From Patescibacteria group bacterium (lineage in GTDB: Bacteria; Patescibacteriota; Patescibacteriia; 2-12-FULL-60-25), in the NCBI GenBank assembly GCA_018830085.1, contig JAHJSR010000069.1, positions 1-38,170 on the forward strand: a stretch of 38,170 bases of DNA, read 5' to 3'. Numbering within the stretch: position 1 is the stretch's first letter; the number at the start of each line of letters is the position of its first letter. The position numbers and the translations under genes are program-made. The notes below the pieces were generated by a model. The model was not told the origin of the DNA. It did no database searches and was given only the letters and a program-made list of their open reading frames with translations. This document shows positions 9,319 through 18,901 of the stretch, piece by piece.

Positions 9319-10428
9319 ATGGAGGGAAAATTCAAAAATCGAGAAAGTAAAATATCTCCTGAGTTATTACTTAAGAGATATTGGCCGTATCTATCAGTGG
9401 CAGTTATTATAATTGTTGCTATTAGCTACGGCCTTTTTCATTATGCTATAACCAGGGGAGATGATCCCGAACCAGATCAAAACGCTACCACCACAACACA
9501 AATACAAGAGCACGAATGGGATGGTCTTTATGATCGTCAGCTTGATGGTTTTCGTGTATCTGAAGAAGAAGCTTCATTAATACCACGTGCGGTCATGATA
9601 GAAAATCATGTTGATGCCAGACCTCTTTCCGGTGTATCAAAAGCTAGTGTTGTATTTGAAGCACCTGTTGAAGGTGGGATAACGAGAATGTTGGTTGTAT
9701 TTGATGCCACTACGACTGTCGAAAAAATCGGACCAGTGCGTAGTGCACGACCTTATTTTGTTGAGATTGCTCAGGCTTTAAATGCCATGTATGTACATGT
9801 TGGTGGTAGTCCAGAAGCTTTAAATCGAATCGGAGGTCTATCAAATTTTTACAATTTAGATGAAATGGCAGGGGAAAGTTATTTTTGGAGGGCTTCCAAC
9901 CGTTATGCTCCACACAACGCCTACACAAATTCTGATAATCTAAATGAAGCTGAGCAAGATAAAAAATGGATGGCAAGAAAATTTACTGCTTGGTCTTTTG
10001 ATGATCCGGAATCAAACGAATTTGGAGATGTAAGAGAAGTGCAAATACCTTACGATGGTTCTTATAAAGTAAAGTGGGTATTTGATGAACGAACGGGTCT
10101 ATATCAGCGTTATCTTGGAGGTACTATCCAAAAGGATCTTGATGGATCGTTTGTTACATCAAAAAATATAGTAGTACTTGAGTCCGAACAAAGAGTATTG
10201 GATGACTATGGTCGTCTTTTTGTTCGTACCACTGGTGAAGGTAAAGCCTGGGTTTATCAAAATGGATATGCACAAGAGGGCAAATGGAAGCGACAATCGA
10301 GTAATTTCTTTGAAATATTAACACCTGATGACAATGATATATCATTAAGTCGTGGTAATACTTGGGTAGAGTTCGCGACTCTGGAAAAGTATCAGCCAAT
10401 AGAAAAAGTGTCATCTTTGGACGAATAG
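9319..10428 (+). CDS. DUF3048-domain protein, membrane anchored (YerB-like)
   Basis: N-terminal TM; PRAVMIENHVDARPLSGVSKASVVFEAPVEGGITRMLVVFDATTTVEKIGPVRSARPYFVEIAQALNAMYVHVGGSPEA. ATG at 9319 chosen because the longer ORF overlaps bL25. Confidence 0.75.
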   Translation: MEGKFKNRESKISPELLLKRYWPYLSVAVIIIVAISYGLFHYAITRGDDPEPDQNATTTTQIQEHEWDGLYDRQLDGFRVSEEEASLIPRAVMIENHVDARPLSGVSKASVVFEAPVEGGITRMLVVFDATTTVEKIGPVRSARPYFVEIAQALNAMYVHVGGSPEALNRIGGLSNFYNLDEMAGESYFWRASNRYAPHNAYTNSDNLNEAEQDKKWMARKFTAWSFDDPESNEFGDVREVQIPYDGSYKVKWVFDERTGLYQRYLGGTIQKDLDGSFVTSKNIVVLESEQRVLDDYGRLFVRTTGEGKAWVYQNGYAQEGKWKRQSSNFFEILTPDDNDISLSRGNTWVEFATLEKYQPIEKVSSLDE

Positions 10429-10454
10429 CTGCGTTAATGACAATATCAAATATT

Positions 10455-11783
10455 ATGAAAACAACTCCTAAAAACAATAGCCAAGGACGTTCTTATATAG
10501 TCAGAGGTGGCAATCCTCTTAATGGTGAGATTTCTGTCAGTGGAGCTAAAAATGCGGCAACCAAACAAATGGTCGCCTGTCTTTTAACATCCGACCCTGT
10601 AACATTAAAAAATATTCCACAGATTGGCGATGTTGAAGCTACGGCCGAACTTTTAGAGGGCTTGGGAGTTAAGATAGAGAAAAATGATCAGGATTACACA
10701 ATTTCTGCTGCCAGTCTGAATACGTCTAAAGTATCTGCCGCTTTTAGTCGCAAAAATCGCATACCAATTCTTCTTATAGGTCCATTATTGCATCGCTTTG
10801 GCGAAGCGCGTATTCCCATGCTTGGTGGTTGTAAAATAGGACCTCGTCCAATCGATATACACATGCAGGGTCTAGAAAAAATGGGAGCGGAAGTTACTTG
10901 CGAAGATGGCTATTATACGATCCGCGCAAAGGAGTTAAAGGCGACTATGATTGAGTTGCGTTTTCCATCCGTGGGAGCCACAGAAAATTTAATGCTAGCT
11001 GCAGTGTTAGCTAAAGGTACAACCACAATAGCTAATGCGGCCATAGAACCAGAGATAATGGATACAGCAAAACTATTGCAAGCAATGGGCGCAATAATTA
11101 ATTTAGAAGCCAATCGTACTTGGGTTATTGAGGGTGTAGAAAAACTTAATGGTGCTGTTCATGAAGTAATTCCTGATCGTATAGAAGCCGCTTCATTTGG
11201 AATTGCAGCAGCTTTAACCGGTGGTTCGGTCTTTATCCGCAACGCGCGTCAAAACGATCTTTTATCTTTTTTAAATGCCATACGTAAAGTTGGAGTACCA
11301 TTTACGATTCAGTCCGACGGTATACTTTTTGGATCAGCAGAATCTTATAAACCAGTTGTAATTGAAACAGATGTTCATCCTGGCTTTATGACAGATTGGC
11401 AACAACCTTTTGTTATGCTTTTAACTCAAGCTAATGGAGTTTCAATTGTACACGAAACTATTTTTGAAGATCGTTTTGGTTATACTGAATCTTTAAAACA
11501 AATGGGAGCGCATATTCAATTGCATTCAGATTGCCTTGGAAGTAAAGAGTGTCGTTATAAGCACCAAAATTATATGCATTCCTGCATCGTATCCGGTCCA
11601 ACTCCACTCAAGGCCGCTGATATATGCATACCCGACTTGCGCGCTGGTTTCTCATATCTACTAGCCGCTCTAATGGCTGATGGAGAATCTCATATCACAG
11701 GCATAGATCATATCGAGCGAGGTTATGAAAAAATCTTAGACAAGATGAAGTCTTTAGGTGCGGATATCGAGGTAACAGAGTAA
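10455..11783 (+). CDS. murA: UDP-N-acetylglucosamine 1-carboxyvinyltransferase
   Basis: GGNPLNGEISVSGAKNAATKQM, GGCKIGPRPIDIHMQGLEKMGA (catalytic Cys loop), FPSVGATENLMLAAVLAKG, PDRIEAASF, VHPGFMTDWQQPFV, DLRAGFSYLLAALMADG. Confidence 0.93.
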   Translation: MKTTPKNNSQGRSYIVRGGNPLNGEISVSGAKNAATKQMVACLLTSDPVTLKNIPQIGDVEATAELLEGLGVKIEKNDQDYTISAASLNTSKVSAAFSRKNRIPILLIGPLLHRFGEARIPMLGGCKIGPRPIDIHMQGLEKMGAEVTCEDGYYTIRAKELKATMIELRFPSVGATENLMLAAVLAKGTTTIANAAIEPEIMDTAKLLQAMGAIINLEANRTWVIEGVEKLNGAVHEVIPDRIEAASFGIAAALTGGSVFIRNARQNDLLSFLNAIRKVGVPFTIQSDGILFGSAESYKPVVIETDVHPGFMTDWQQPFVMLLTQANGVSIVHETIFEDRFGYTESLKQMGAHIQLHSDCLGSKECRYKHQNYMHSCIVSGPTPLKAADICIPDLRAGFSYLLAALMADGESHITGIDHIERGYEKILDKMKSLGADIEVTE

Positions 11784-11786
11784 GTA

Positions 11787-12704
11787 TCAATTGATCACGA
11801 TTCTTACAAACCTTTTTCTACCAAATAAATCTTTATATACTTTTATTTTTGCTCCATTATGAGTTTTTTTGGCGTACTCTAATAGGGGAGCGATTTGCCG
11901 AGGATCTACCTCAAACCAGATGGTGATTTTTTGATTCTTCGTAAACTTTTTTAAATTTTTAATTTGTAACAATAATTTTTTAATTAGTTTTAATCCATCA
12001 GTACCGGCAAACAATGCTAGATGGGGTTCGTAATCCACAACATCTTTTTGCATGGTCTTGGCATCAGAAGAGGGGAGATATGGTAAATTGGCGACAATGG
12101 TAATTCTGGTTAGGACATTATCTTTTGTTGAATCAATTTCTTTTTTAATAAAATTTATTAATTTTTTATCTAGAAGATTGCTGTGGATAACTTTCACACC
12201 TGTGGATAATTTCCTATTATTATATTTTACGACGCTAAGTGCTTTTTCCGAAATATCACTGGCAATAACTTGTGTATCTGGTAATGCTTTGCTTATCGAA
12301 CAGGCGATACATCCAGAACCGGTTCCAATATCAACCACAAGTTCTTTTCCACTTTTGTTCAAATTTTGTTTTTCTCCTTCCCCTACTTTTGTATCTTTAA
12401 TATTTTTTAAAATAAGTTCAACTAAATATTCAGTTTCCGGACGAGGGATTAGAACATTGGGATTAACCTTGAAATCAGAACCACAAAAAGGTTGTGATCC
12501 AATGATATAAGATAAGGGTTCGTTTTTTAGTCGTCTCATTGTAAGTCTTTGGAATTTTTTGTAATCACTAGTATCAATCAAATCATCTTTATGAGATTTT
12601 ATAAAAGTTCTATCTTTTTTTATAACAAAAGCTAAGATTTCCTCAGCTTCTTTTGTATCGATTTTCGGTAGTTTAACGGCGTCTTGAATGGTAATTTTTT
12701 GCAT
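11787..12704 (-). CDS. prmC: Release-factor glutamine N5-methyltransferase
   Basis: PLSYIIGSQPFCGSDFKVNPNVLIPRPETEYLVE, VVDIGTGSGCIACSISKALP, ANLPYLPSSD; SAM-dependent MTase of HemK/PrmC type. Confidence 0.88.
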   Translation of the reverse strand: MQKITIQDAVKLPKIDTKEAEEILAFVIKKDRTFIKSHKDDLIDTSDYKKFQRLTMRRLKNEPLSYIIGSQPFCGSDFKVNPNVLIPRPETEYLVELILKNIKDTKVGEGEKQNLNKSGKELVVDIGTGSGCIACSISKALPDTQVIASDISEKALSVVKYNNRKLSTGVKVIHSNLLDKKLINFIKKEIDSTKDNVLTRITIVANLPYLPSSDAKTMQKDVVDYEPHLALFAGTDGLKLIKKLLLQIKNLKKFTKNQKITIWFEVDPRQIAPLLEYAKKTHNGAKIKVYKDLFGRKRFVRIVIN

Positions 12705-12764
12705 TACAACAGCTTACCACTTTCTATAACACAAGCAAATTTTTTTTATGCTTAATAAACATGA

Positions 12765-12770
12765 TATAAT
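12765..12770 (+). promoter_or_regulatory. -10 box TATAAT, 6 nt upstream of the ATG at 12777
   Basis: atgaTATAATcacaacATG. Confidence 0.45.
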
Positions 12771-12776
12771 CACAAC

Positions 12777-14003
12777 ATGCTAAAAAGAATTTTTGCCAAA
12801 GTTGCTGATATAAAACTGCAAAATTTTTTTAGTAAATTAAAGCAGCCTGACTTTGTTGTTATTAATGATTTAGATCAAATTACTGATCCTAATCAACTGC
12901 CAGTGGAAATGCAATATGTTTTAATGGTTCGACCATCACGTTACTCACGTATTCGACAGCTAATACAAGCTGGTTATGGTTTAGTTGTAGTTAAAGAAAA
13001 GCAACTTCCGGCAGAGCTTCTAAGAGCGGTTCAAAGAATTTCGATGACTCAAGAATGCACTCTCTTCCCTTGGTTGGAGCATGCTCTTTTACGCGGGCAG
13101 AGACCTCATTGGCTGGAATCAGATCAAGAAGATGCTAACAACAAAGGTTATTCTTTGGATGATGAATTAAATATAATATTACAACATAAAAAAGAATTTA
13201 ATCATTTTGCAATAATAAATACACAGCAAGAATTTGTTTCCAATCACGACCTAGAATTTTTGCAGGAGCTTAACCAAGAAATTTTTGGTATACATGCACC
13301 ATTTTTAGCTCACAGGATAGCTTTTGTTAACGCATTTAATTTTCAGTATCTATGGAAATTATTATTAGCAACACTGCTTATTGCTGCTCCATTAGCTTAT
13401 TTTCTTGAATTTATTTTTCCTGGATTAGGAAAAGCAATACTGCCTTTGATCTATGGATCATTATTAGAAATAAAAAATTATATAAATAAATATCAACTAG
13501 GATACTCTGCCTGGCAGCTAAGGTCTGCGATCATACGCAACATGCCTTGGTATTTTATAGTGATTAGCAGTGCCGTGATGATTCAAATATTTTACTACTA
13601 CGGATCATATCATTTATCCGCTTTGTTTTTTACTTTGACATTATTATTGCTACCCATAGTATTAAAAACCAAAGATCTTATAAAAACCAAGTCTAACTTT
13701 ATTCGTTTAGTGTCAATGGGAAAAATTGATCCCAGCCTACTCTCTCGTTGGCCATTGGCAAAAGATGGAAATACTTGGTGGCTTGAGTATTTTGCATATG
13801 CAATTACATGCGTATTCATTTTAACTTTAATTTCACTAAGTCCTAAATTATTTAATTCGGGCGTTGCTATTGCTCTTTTATCAGCTTCTCCTTATCTAAT
13901 TTTGTTTTGTGTTATCCAGATCAAAGATGCATTACGGATACATGAGTTTAAGAGCCAAGTGAAGCAGGCTTTAAAGCAGACAATCGTGTCATTTGAGCGA
14001 TAA
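12777..14003 (+). CDS. Hypothetical multi-TM membrane protein
   Basis: 408-aa ORF; hydrophobic segments in C-terminal half (LLLATLLIAAPLAYFLEFIF, LFFTLTLLLLPIVL, YAITCVFILTLISL). Confidence 0.7.
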   Translation: MLKRIFAKVADIKLQNFFSKLKQPDFVVINDLDQITDPNQLPVEMQYVLMVRPSRYSRIRQLIQAGYGLVVVKEKQLPAELLRAVQRISMTQECTLFPWLEHALLRGQRPHWLESDQEDANNKGYSLDDELNIILQHKKEFNHFAIINTQQEFVSNHDLEFLQELNQEIFGIHAPFLAHRIAFVNAFNFQYLWKLLLATLLIAAPLAYFLEFIFPGLGKAILPLIYGSLLEIKNYINKYQLGYSAWQLRSAIIRNMPWYFIVISSAVMIQIFYYYGSYHLSALFFTLTLLLLPIVLKTKDLIKTKSNFIRLVSMGKIDPSLLSRWPLAKDGNTWWLEYFAYAITCVFILTLISLSPKLFNSGVAIALLSASPYLILFCVIQIKDALRIHEFKSQVKQALKQTIVSFER

Positions 14004-14039
14004 ATCTAATATAGACAAAAGGCCCGCAATACGCTAAGA

Positions 14040-14690
14040 TTGGCTTTATACGCCTTCTCAAGTGCGCCAATTATTAATAATACAATTATGGTATTTTCAC
14101 GTAATAACAATCAAGATGAACTAACCAAGCAGTCAGCTAATGTGGCGCTTTCGTTTTTTATAGAGTTGGTTCAAGTCTTGGCTATTTCATTAGCAATTAT
14201 CATACCGGTGCGGTATTTCTTGATTCAGCCTTTTTATGTTAAGGGAGCATCAATGGAGCCTAATTTTTTTGATCATGAATACCTTATAATCAACGAAATT
14301 AGTTATAGATTTCAGGAGCCTCAACGTGGAGAGATTTTGGTTTTCCATTATCCAAATGATCCAAAAAATTATTTTATAAAACGCATTGTTGGTCTTCCGG
14401 GTGAAACAGTAGAAATAGCCAATGGTCAAGTTAAAATATACAATGATGATTATCCTAATGGGATTATTTTGGATGAGCATTCCTATCTTGATGATGTATA
14501 TACATCACAAACGTCAACCGAAACTTTAGGTGCAGATGAGTATTATGTTTTGGGTGATAATCGCGCTTCAAGTTTAGACTCCCGATATTTTGGTCCAATA
14601 GATAGTAAAGTTATCGTTGGCAAGGTCTGGTTGCGTGGTTGGCCATTGGATCGTTGGATGATTTTTAACGACCCTACTTATAATTTATAA
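14040..14690 (+). CDS. lepB: Signal peptidase I
   Basis: VKGASMEPNFFDHEYLIIN (Ser box), YFIKRIVGLPGETVEI (Lys box), YYVLGDNRASSLDSRYFGPID. Start may instead be ATG at 14088. Confidence 0.9.
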   Translation: MALYAFSSAPIINNTIMVFSRNNNQDELTKQSANVALSFFIELVQVLAISLAIIIPVRYFLIQPFYVKGASMEPNFFDHEYLIINEISYRFQEPQRGEILVFHYPNDPKNYFIKRIVGLPGETVEIANGQVKIYNDDYPNGIILDEHSYLDDVYTSQTSTETLGADEYYVLGDNRASSLDSRYFGPIDSKVIVGKVWLRGWPLDRWMIFNDPTYNL

Positions 14691-14744
14691 CAGATTTTCA
14701 GTCATTAATGATCAGGGAATTCTAATAAAATTTAAAAAATATTT

Positions 14745-16091
14745 ATGCCATTAAAAAAATCCAATTCAGCTGCAAAAAAACCTAGTGATGCTCCAGCTAA
14801 AAAAGCTCCTCAGCCAATTACCCCAGTGCGTGGTATGAGGGATATTTTACCAGCAGATTTTCCATACTGGCGAAAAATGTTTGAGACCGCGCAGGGTCTT
14901 TGCGATGCTTATGGTTTTGACCGTATCGAAACTCCAGTTTTAGAAGATACTCCTCTTTTTGTACGTGGAGTTGGCAAACAGACAGACGTTGTGGAAAAAG
15001 AGATGTACTCATTCGAGACACCTGGTGGCGACAAAGTAAGTCTTCGACCGGAGAATACGGCTGGAGTTTGTCGTGCTTACATCCATCATGGAATGTTAAA
15101 CTTACCTCAACCCGTAAAGCTGTGGTACTGGGGACAGATGTTCCGTCATGACCGTCCGCAATCTGGCCGTTATCGTCAATTTTGGCAATATGGTTGTGAG
15201 ATTATAGGCGAAGAAGATGCGGTTGTTGATGCGCAGCTTGCGCTGATCGCTTGGCGTTACTTAAAAGATCTAGGTATTGAATCAACTGTAAGAATCAATT
15301 CTATTGGAACACCTGAGTGTCGTCTTAATTATCGCAATGCCTTGGTTGCTTATTTTCGTCCCAAACGCAGTAGACTCTCAGAAGAGGATAAAAAAAGATT
15401 ATTAAAAAATCCCCTTAGACTTTTAGATTCAAAAGATCCTGTGGTGGCAGAAATGAAGGTTGAAGCACCTCAGATTGTCGATTGGTTAGATGAGTCATCG
15501 AAAAATCACTTTATGCGTGTATTGGAATATCTCGATGAAGTGGGAGTCCCCTATCAACTAGATCCCTTTTTAGTGCGTGGCTTGGATTATTATACACAAA
15601 CTGTTTTTGAACTTTATGAAGCCACGGAAGAGGAAGGATCTCAAAATGCTTTGGGTGGCGGTGGTCGCTATGATGGTTTAATGGAATTACTTGGTGGTAG
15701 ACCGACTCCGGCAGCTGGATTCGCCATAGGGGTAGATAGAGTTATTAGTAGATTAAAAGCTTCGAGCCAAAATATCGAACCTAAAAAAGTTGATGTATTT
15801 GTTGCGCAGCTTGGTGAGGGTGGTCGTAAAAAAGCTTTGGCTATTTTTGAGGAGCTTCGTGAAGCTGGCATGTCTGCATCAGAAAATTTTGCTAAAAATT
15901 CCATTAAAGCTCAAATGGATATCGCGAATCGCTTGGGAGTAAAATGGACACTGATTGTTGGTCAAAAAGAGGTTTTAGATGGAACTGTAATAGTCAGAGA
16001 TATGGATGCCGGAACTCAAGAAATAGTTGACGCGCGTAAGATAGTACAAGTTCTTCAAAAGAAGATGATCCAAAAGGAACAAGAAGCTTAA
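14745..16091 (+). CDS. hisS: Histidyl-tRNA synthetase
   Basis: PVRGMRDILPADFPYWRKM, RPENTAGVCRAYIHHGM, MFRHDRPQSGRYRQFWQYGCEIIG, LVRGLDYYTQTVFELYEA, GGGGRYDGLMELLGGRPTPAAGFAIGVDR. Confidence 0.95.
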   Translation: MPLKKSNSAAKKPSDAPAKKAPQPITPVRGMRDILPADFPYWRKMFETAQGLCDAYGFDRIETPVLEDTPLFVRGVGKQTDVVEKEMYSFETPGGDKVSLRPENTAGVCRAYIHHGMLNLPQPVKLWYWGQMFRHDRPQSGRYRQFWQYGCEIIGEEDAVVDAQLALIAWRYLKDLGIESTVRINSIGTPECRLNYRNALVAYFRPKRSRLSEEDKKRLLKNPLRLLDSKDPVVAEMKVEAPQIVDWLDESSKNHFMRVLEYLDEVGVPYQLDPFLVRGLDYYTQTVFELYEATEEEGSQNALGGGGRYDGLMELLGGRPTPAAGFAIGVDRVISRLKASSQNIEPKKVDVFVAQLGEGGRKKALAIFEELREAGMSASENFAKNSIKAQMDIANRLGVKWTLIVGQKEVLDGTVIVRDMDAGTQEIVDARKIVQVLQKKMIQKEQEA

Positions 16092-16114
16092 TTATAAGAA
16101 AAAAAGGCTAAGGT

Positions 16115-16143
16115 TTGACAATATTAGTCTTTTTTAGTATCTT
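16115..16143 (+). promoter_or_regulatory. Putative promoter TTGACA-N17-TATCTT upstream of rpsU
   Basis: TTGACA 16115-16120, 17-nt spacer, TATCTT 16138-16143. Confidence 0.5.
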
Positions 16144-16208
16144 TTTGTTTAAGCATCCTGATTAAAGGGTGCAGAGTTAATAATCTTACAAAGAAAGGAG
16201 TGGTACCC

Positions 16209-16448
16209 ATGGCAGAAGTAAATCGAAAAAAGGGTGAAACATTTGATGCGCTGCTACGTCGTTTTACAAGACGTGTACAGCAAGGCGGGGTCATTCTTGA
16301 AGTTCGCAAGAACCGTTTTCGCACCTCAGCTGAAAATCGCAACAAAAAACGCCGTAGTGCTTTAAGACGTGTTGAAAAAAAATCCCAATACGAATATTTA
16401 TATAAAACCGGTCAACTAAAAGATGACCGTAGAAAAGGTAACCGTTAA
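16209..16448 (+). CDS. rpsU: 30S ribosomal protein bS21
   Basis: MAEVNRKKGETFDALLRRFTRRVQQGGVILEVRKNRF; SD aaaggag upstream of ATG 16209. Confidence 0.85.
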   Translation: MAEVNRKKGETFDALLRRFTRRVQQGGVILEVRKNRFRTSAENRNKKRRSALRRVEKKSQYEYLYKTGQLKDDRRKGNR

Positions 16449-16456
16449 AAAAATAC

Positions 16457-16903
16457 ATGAGCTTAACAGAACGCATATCAGCGGATGTTATCAGTGCCAT
16501 GAAATCAAAAAGTGAGCCCGAGCTTTCCGTTTTAAGGTTAGTCCGGGCTGCTTTTAAAAATAAGGAAATTGATTTAGGGCATCCGCTTAATGATGATGAG
16601 GCTATGGCCGTCATCAAAACAATGGTCAAACAAGGTAATGATGCAATGAAAGATTTTATCGCTGATAATCGCCAAGATTTAGTTGATAAACAGACTCAAG
16701 AGACCGAAATCCTAGAACGCTATCTTCCAAAACCATTACCCGCAGAAGAAATCCAAAAAATTTGTGAACAAGCAGTTGCTGATAGTGGCGCAACTGGCGT
16801 CCAAGATATGGGTAAAGTGATGGGTGTAGCCATGAAACTTATTGCTGGAAGAGCCTCGGGCGATGTTGTTAAAGAGTCGATACAAAAGTTGCTAACAAAA
16901 TAA
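16457..16903 (+). CDS. GatB/YqeY domain protein
   Basis: ISADVISAMKSKSEPELSVLRLVRAAFKNKEID, QTQETEILERYLPKPL, GKVMGVAMKLIAGRASGDVVKESIQKLL. Confidence 0.9.
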   Translation: MSLTERISADVISAMKSKSEPELSVLRLVRAAFKNKEIDLGHPLNDDEAMAVIKTMVKQGNDAMKDFIADNRQDLVDKQTQETEILERYLPKPLPAEEIQKICEQAVADSGATGVQDMGKVMGVAMKLIAGRASGDVVKESIQKLLTK

Positions 16904-16987
16904 TCGCACTGGCTTAGATATTGTGCTATAATAACTTCCAAACCGAGGTGATTATTATTGATCATGCTTTGGAGGTTTTTACATCCC

Positions 16988-18901
16988 ATGCACAAGGAGG
17001 TAGGCCAAAACAGAACTGTCAATGTTCTACGTAAGAAACAGGTGATTTTATCTGTTGCGTTTTTGTTTTCGTTTTTGTTAATTTTATTTGGCTTTCATAG
17101 TGTTTTAGCTCAAGCAGCACCAGGGGTTCAGGAAAATGTTAACGCTGTGGCAACAGCTGCAGGAGTAAATCCAAATGTTGATATCTTTACCATCATCGGA
17201 AGAATTATTAACATAGCTCTTGGTTTTGTTGGTGTCTTGTTGTTGGTTATGCTTGTGTACGCAGGCTTTCAGTACATGACAGCTGGGGGTAATCCGGAGC
17301 AAGTTCAAAAAGCAACTACAAGAATCCGTAATGCAATTATAGGTTTGGTGATAGTTGTATCCGCATTTGCTTTAACTAATTTTATAATCGATCAACTAAT
17401 AGGTGCGCAAGGCGGTTTTGGCAATTTTATTAGCCAATGGACTCAACCTGGTGGATTCGGTCAATGGGGAAATACTGGTGGTTTGGGAAATGCAAAGGTT
17501 ATTGAGTACCATTACCCAGAACCAAATCAAAAAGAGGTTCCTCGTAATACGGCGATTGTTATTACTTTTGTTGATCGTATTGACCCAGCCTCATTTATCA
17601 AAGATTGGAGTCTTACGAATTCTTCGGCCATAGAATTGAATGATGACTTGATAAAAATTCATCCACAAAATAATACATCGCAAGATCTCCTAGCAAATCA
17701 AGCACGCGCAACAGTCACTGCTGATGGACGTACTGTGGTAATAAAGCCTAATGAACCGCTTGGCAATGCTCAAGCAAATGTGTGGTATCAGGTTATTTTG
17801 ACTGGCGGTGCCGATGGTATAAAAAATGCGTCCGGAACTCCTTTGTTACTTGGTGATTTTGATGGGGACTATGTTTGGAACTTCGAGGTTTCAACAGAAA
17901 TTGATACTTCACCACCTCGTGTTGTATCCCGCATGCCTTACACTCCTGGACCCCATTATCGCAACATAGTCGTCCAAGTTAATTTTAACGAACCGATGAT
18001 GCCAATCAGTGTGTCGGGTTTTTATGATCCAAATTCCAATAATCCTTTCACAAACATAACAACGGCAAGTGAATCCAACAATTCATCTCAAATAATTCCT
18101 GGTGAATACCGAATCTCCAATGGATACAAAACTGTTGAGTTTATTACAACCGACGAATGTGGCACAAATTCTTGTTTAATGACCATGTATTGTTTACCGG
18201 CTGATAGCACCATCCGTACAACGGTAAAAGCTGCTGATTTGAGCGCAACTCCACCTCAGGCCGCAGAGATTGGTCCATTTGGTTTTAATGGCGCGGTTGA
18301 TATGGCTGGTAATTCTTTAGACGGTAATAATGATGGTAATGCACAAGGTCCTGGAACGGATGATTATCATCCGGATTTCATTTTTAGTACAACCGCAGAA
18401 ACTTATCTGCAAGGGCCTGTGATACAAATTATTGAACCAGAGATTCTAAAAGGCCAAGTTGAGCTTGATAAAGATGTTGAAATAACTTTTGATACACCTT
18501 TATTAGGATATTCAATAAATAACGAGAGTTTTCGCATGACAGCAACAGGTCCACAAGAAACCGATCCTAATACCTGGTGGTTCTTTTCCAAATTCATGCA
18601 TTTAAATGATCAAGGGACAGAAGTCCAATCAGGGCAAGAACCAAAAAAATCGCGTGTCAGTGTATCACATAGGCCATATTTACCTTCCGAAGCTCCAACC
18701 GCTAATCAAACGGTTTGGGATTCACTTAATCTGTATTCACCAAATGTTAATCATCAATTGATGAATGTGTATCAAAATTGTTTTAATCCCGCGAAATCAG
18801 AATTACCTCCGCCTGATACTGCAAAAACTGGATCACCTAATATTTGCAATGGCCAAAATACTAATCTTGATTGCGAGCAATCACCATATTGGAAACCATG
18901 A
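16988..18901 (+). CDS. T4SS-pilin (TrbC/VirB2-like) N-terminus fused to Big_5/SbsA Ig-like domains
   Basis: Signal peptide; IIGRIINIALGFVGVLLLVMLVYAGFQYMTAGGNPEQVQKATTRIRNAIIGLVIVVSAFALTNFII (two TM helices around a YAGFxYMTAGG loop), then EYHYPEPNQKEVPRNTAIVITFVDRIDPAS and VVSRMPYTPGPHYRNIVVQVNFNEPM Ig-like segments. ggagg at 16971-16975. Confidence 0.75.
   Translation: MHKEVGQNRTVNVLRKKQVILSVAFLFSFLLILFGFHSVLAQAAPGVQENVNAVATAAGVNPNVDIFTIIGRIINIALGFVGVLLLVMLVYAGFQYMTAGGNPEQVQKATTRIRNAIIGLVIVVSAFALTNFIIDQLIGAQGGFGNFISQWTQPGGFGQWGNTGGLGNAKVIEYHYPEPNQKEVPRNTAIVITFVDRIDPASFIKDWSLTNSSAIELNDDLIKIHPQNNTSQDLLANQARATVTADGRTVVIKPNEPLGNAQANVWYQVILTGGADGIKNASGTPLLLGDFDGDYVWNFEVSTEIDTSPPRVVSRMPYTPGPHYRNIVVQVNFNEPMMPISVSGFYDPNSNNPFTNITTASESNNSSQIIPGEYRISNGYKTVEFITTDECGTNSCLMTMYCLPADSTIRTTVKAADLSATPPQAAEIGPFGFNGAVDMAGNSLDGNNDGNAQGPGTDDYHPDFIFSTTAETYLQGPVIQIIEPEILKGQVELDKDVEITFDTPLLGYSINNESFRMTATGPQETDPNTWWFFSKFMHLNDQGTEVQSGQEPKKSRVSVSHRPYLPSEAPTANQTVWDSLNLYSPNVNHQLMNVYQNCFNPAKSELPPPDTAKTGSPNICNGQNTNLDCEQSPYWKP

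Noticed and set aside
12052-12510. 152-aa + strand ORF inside prmC
   Set aside because: Antisense to a well-supported prmC; no family resemblance.
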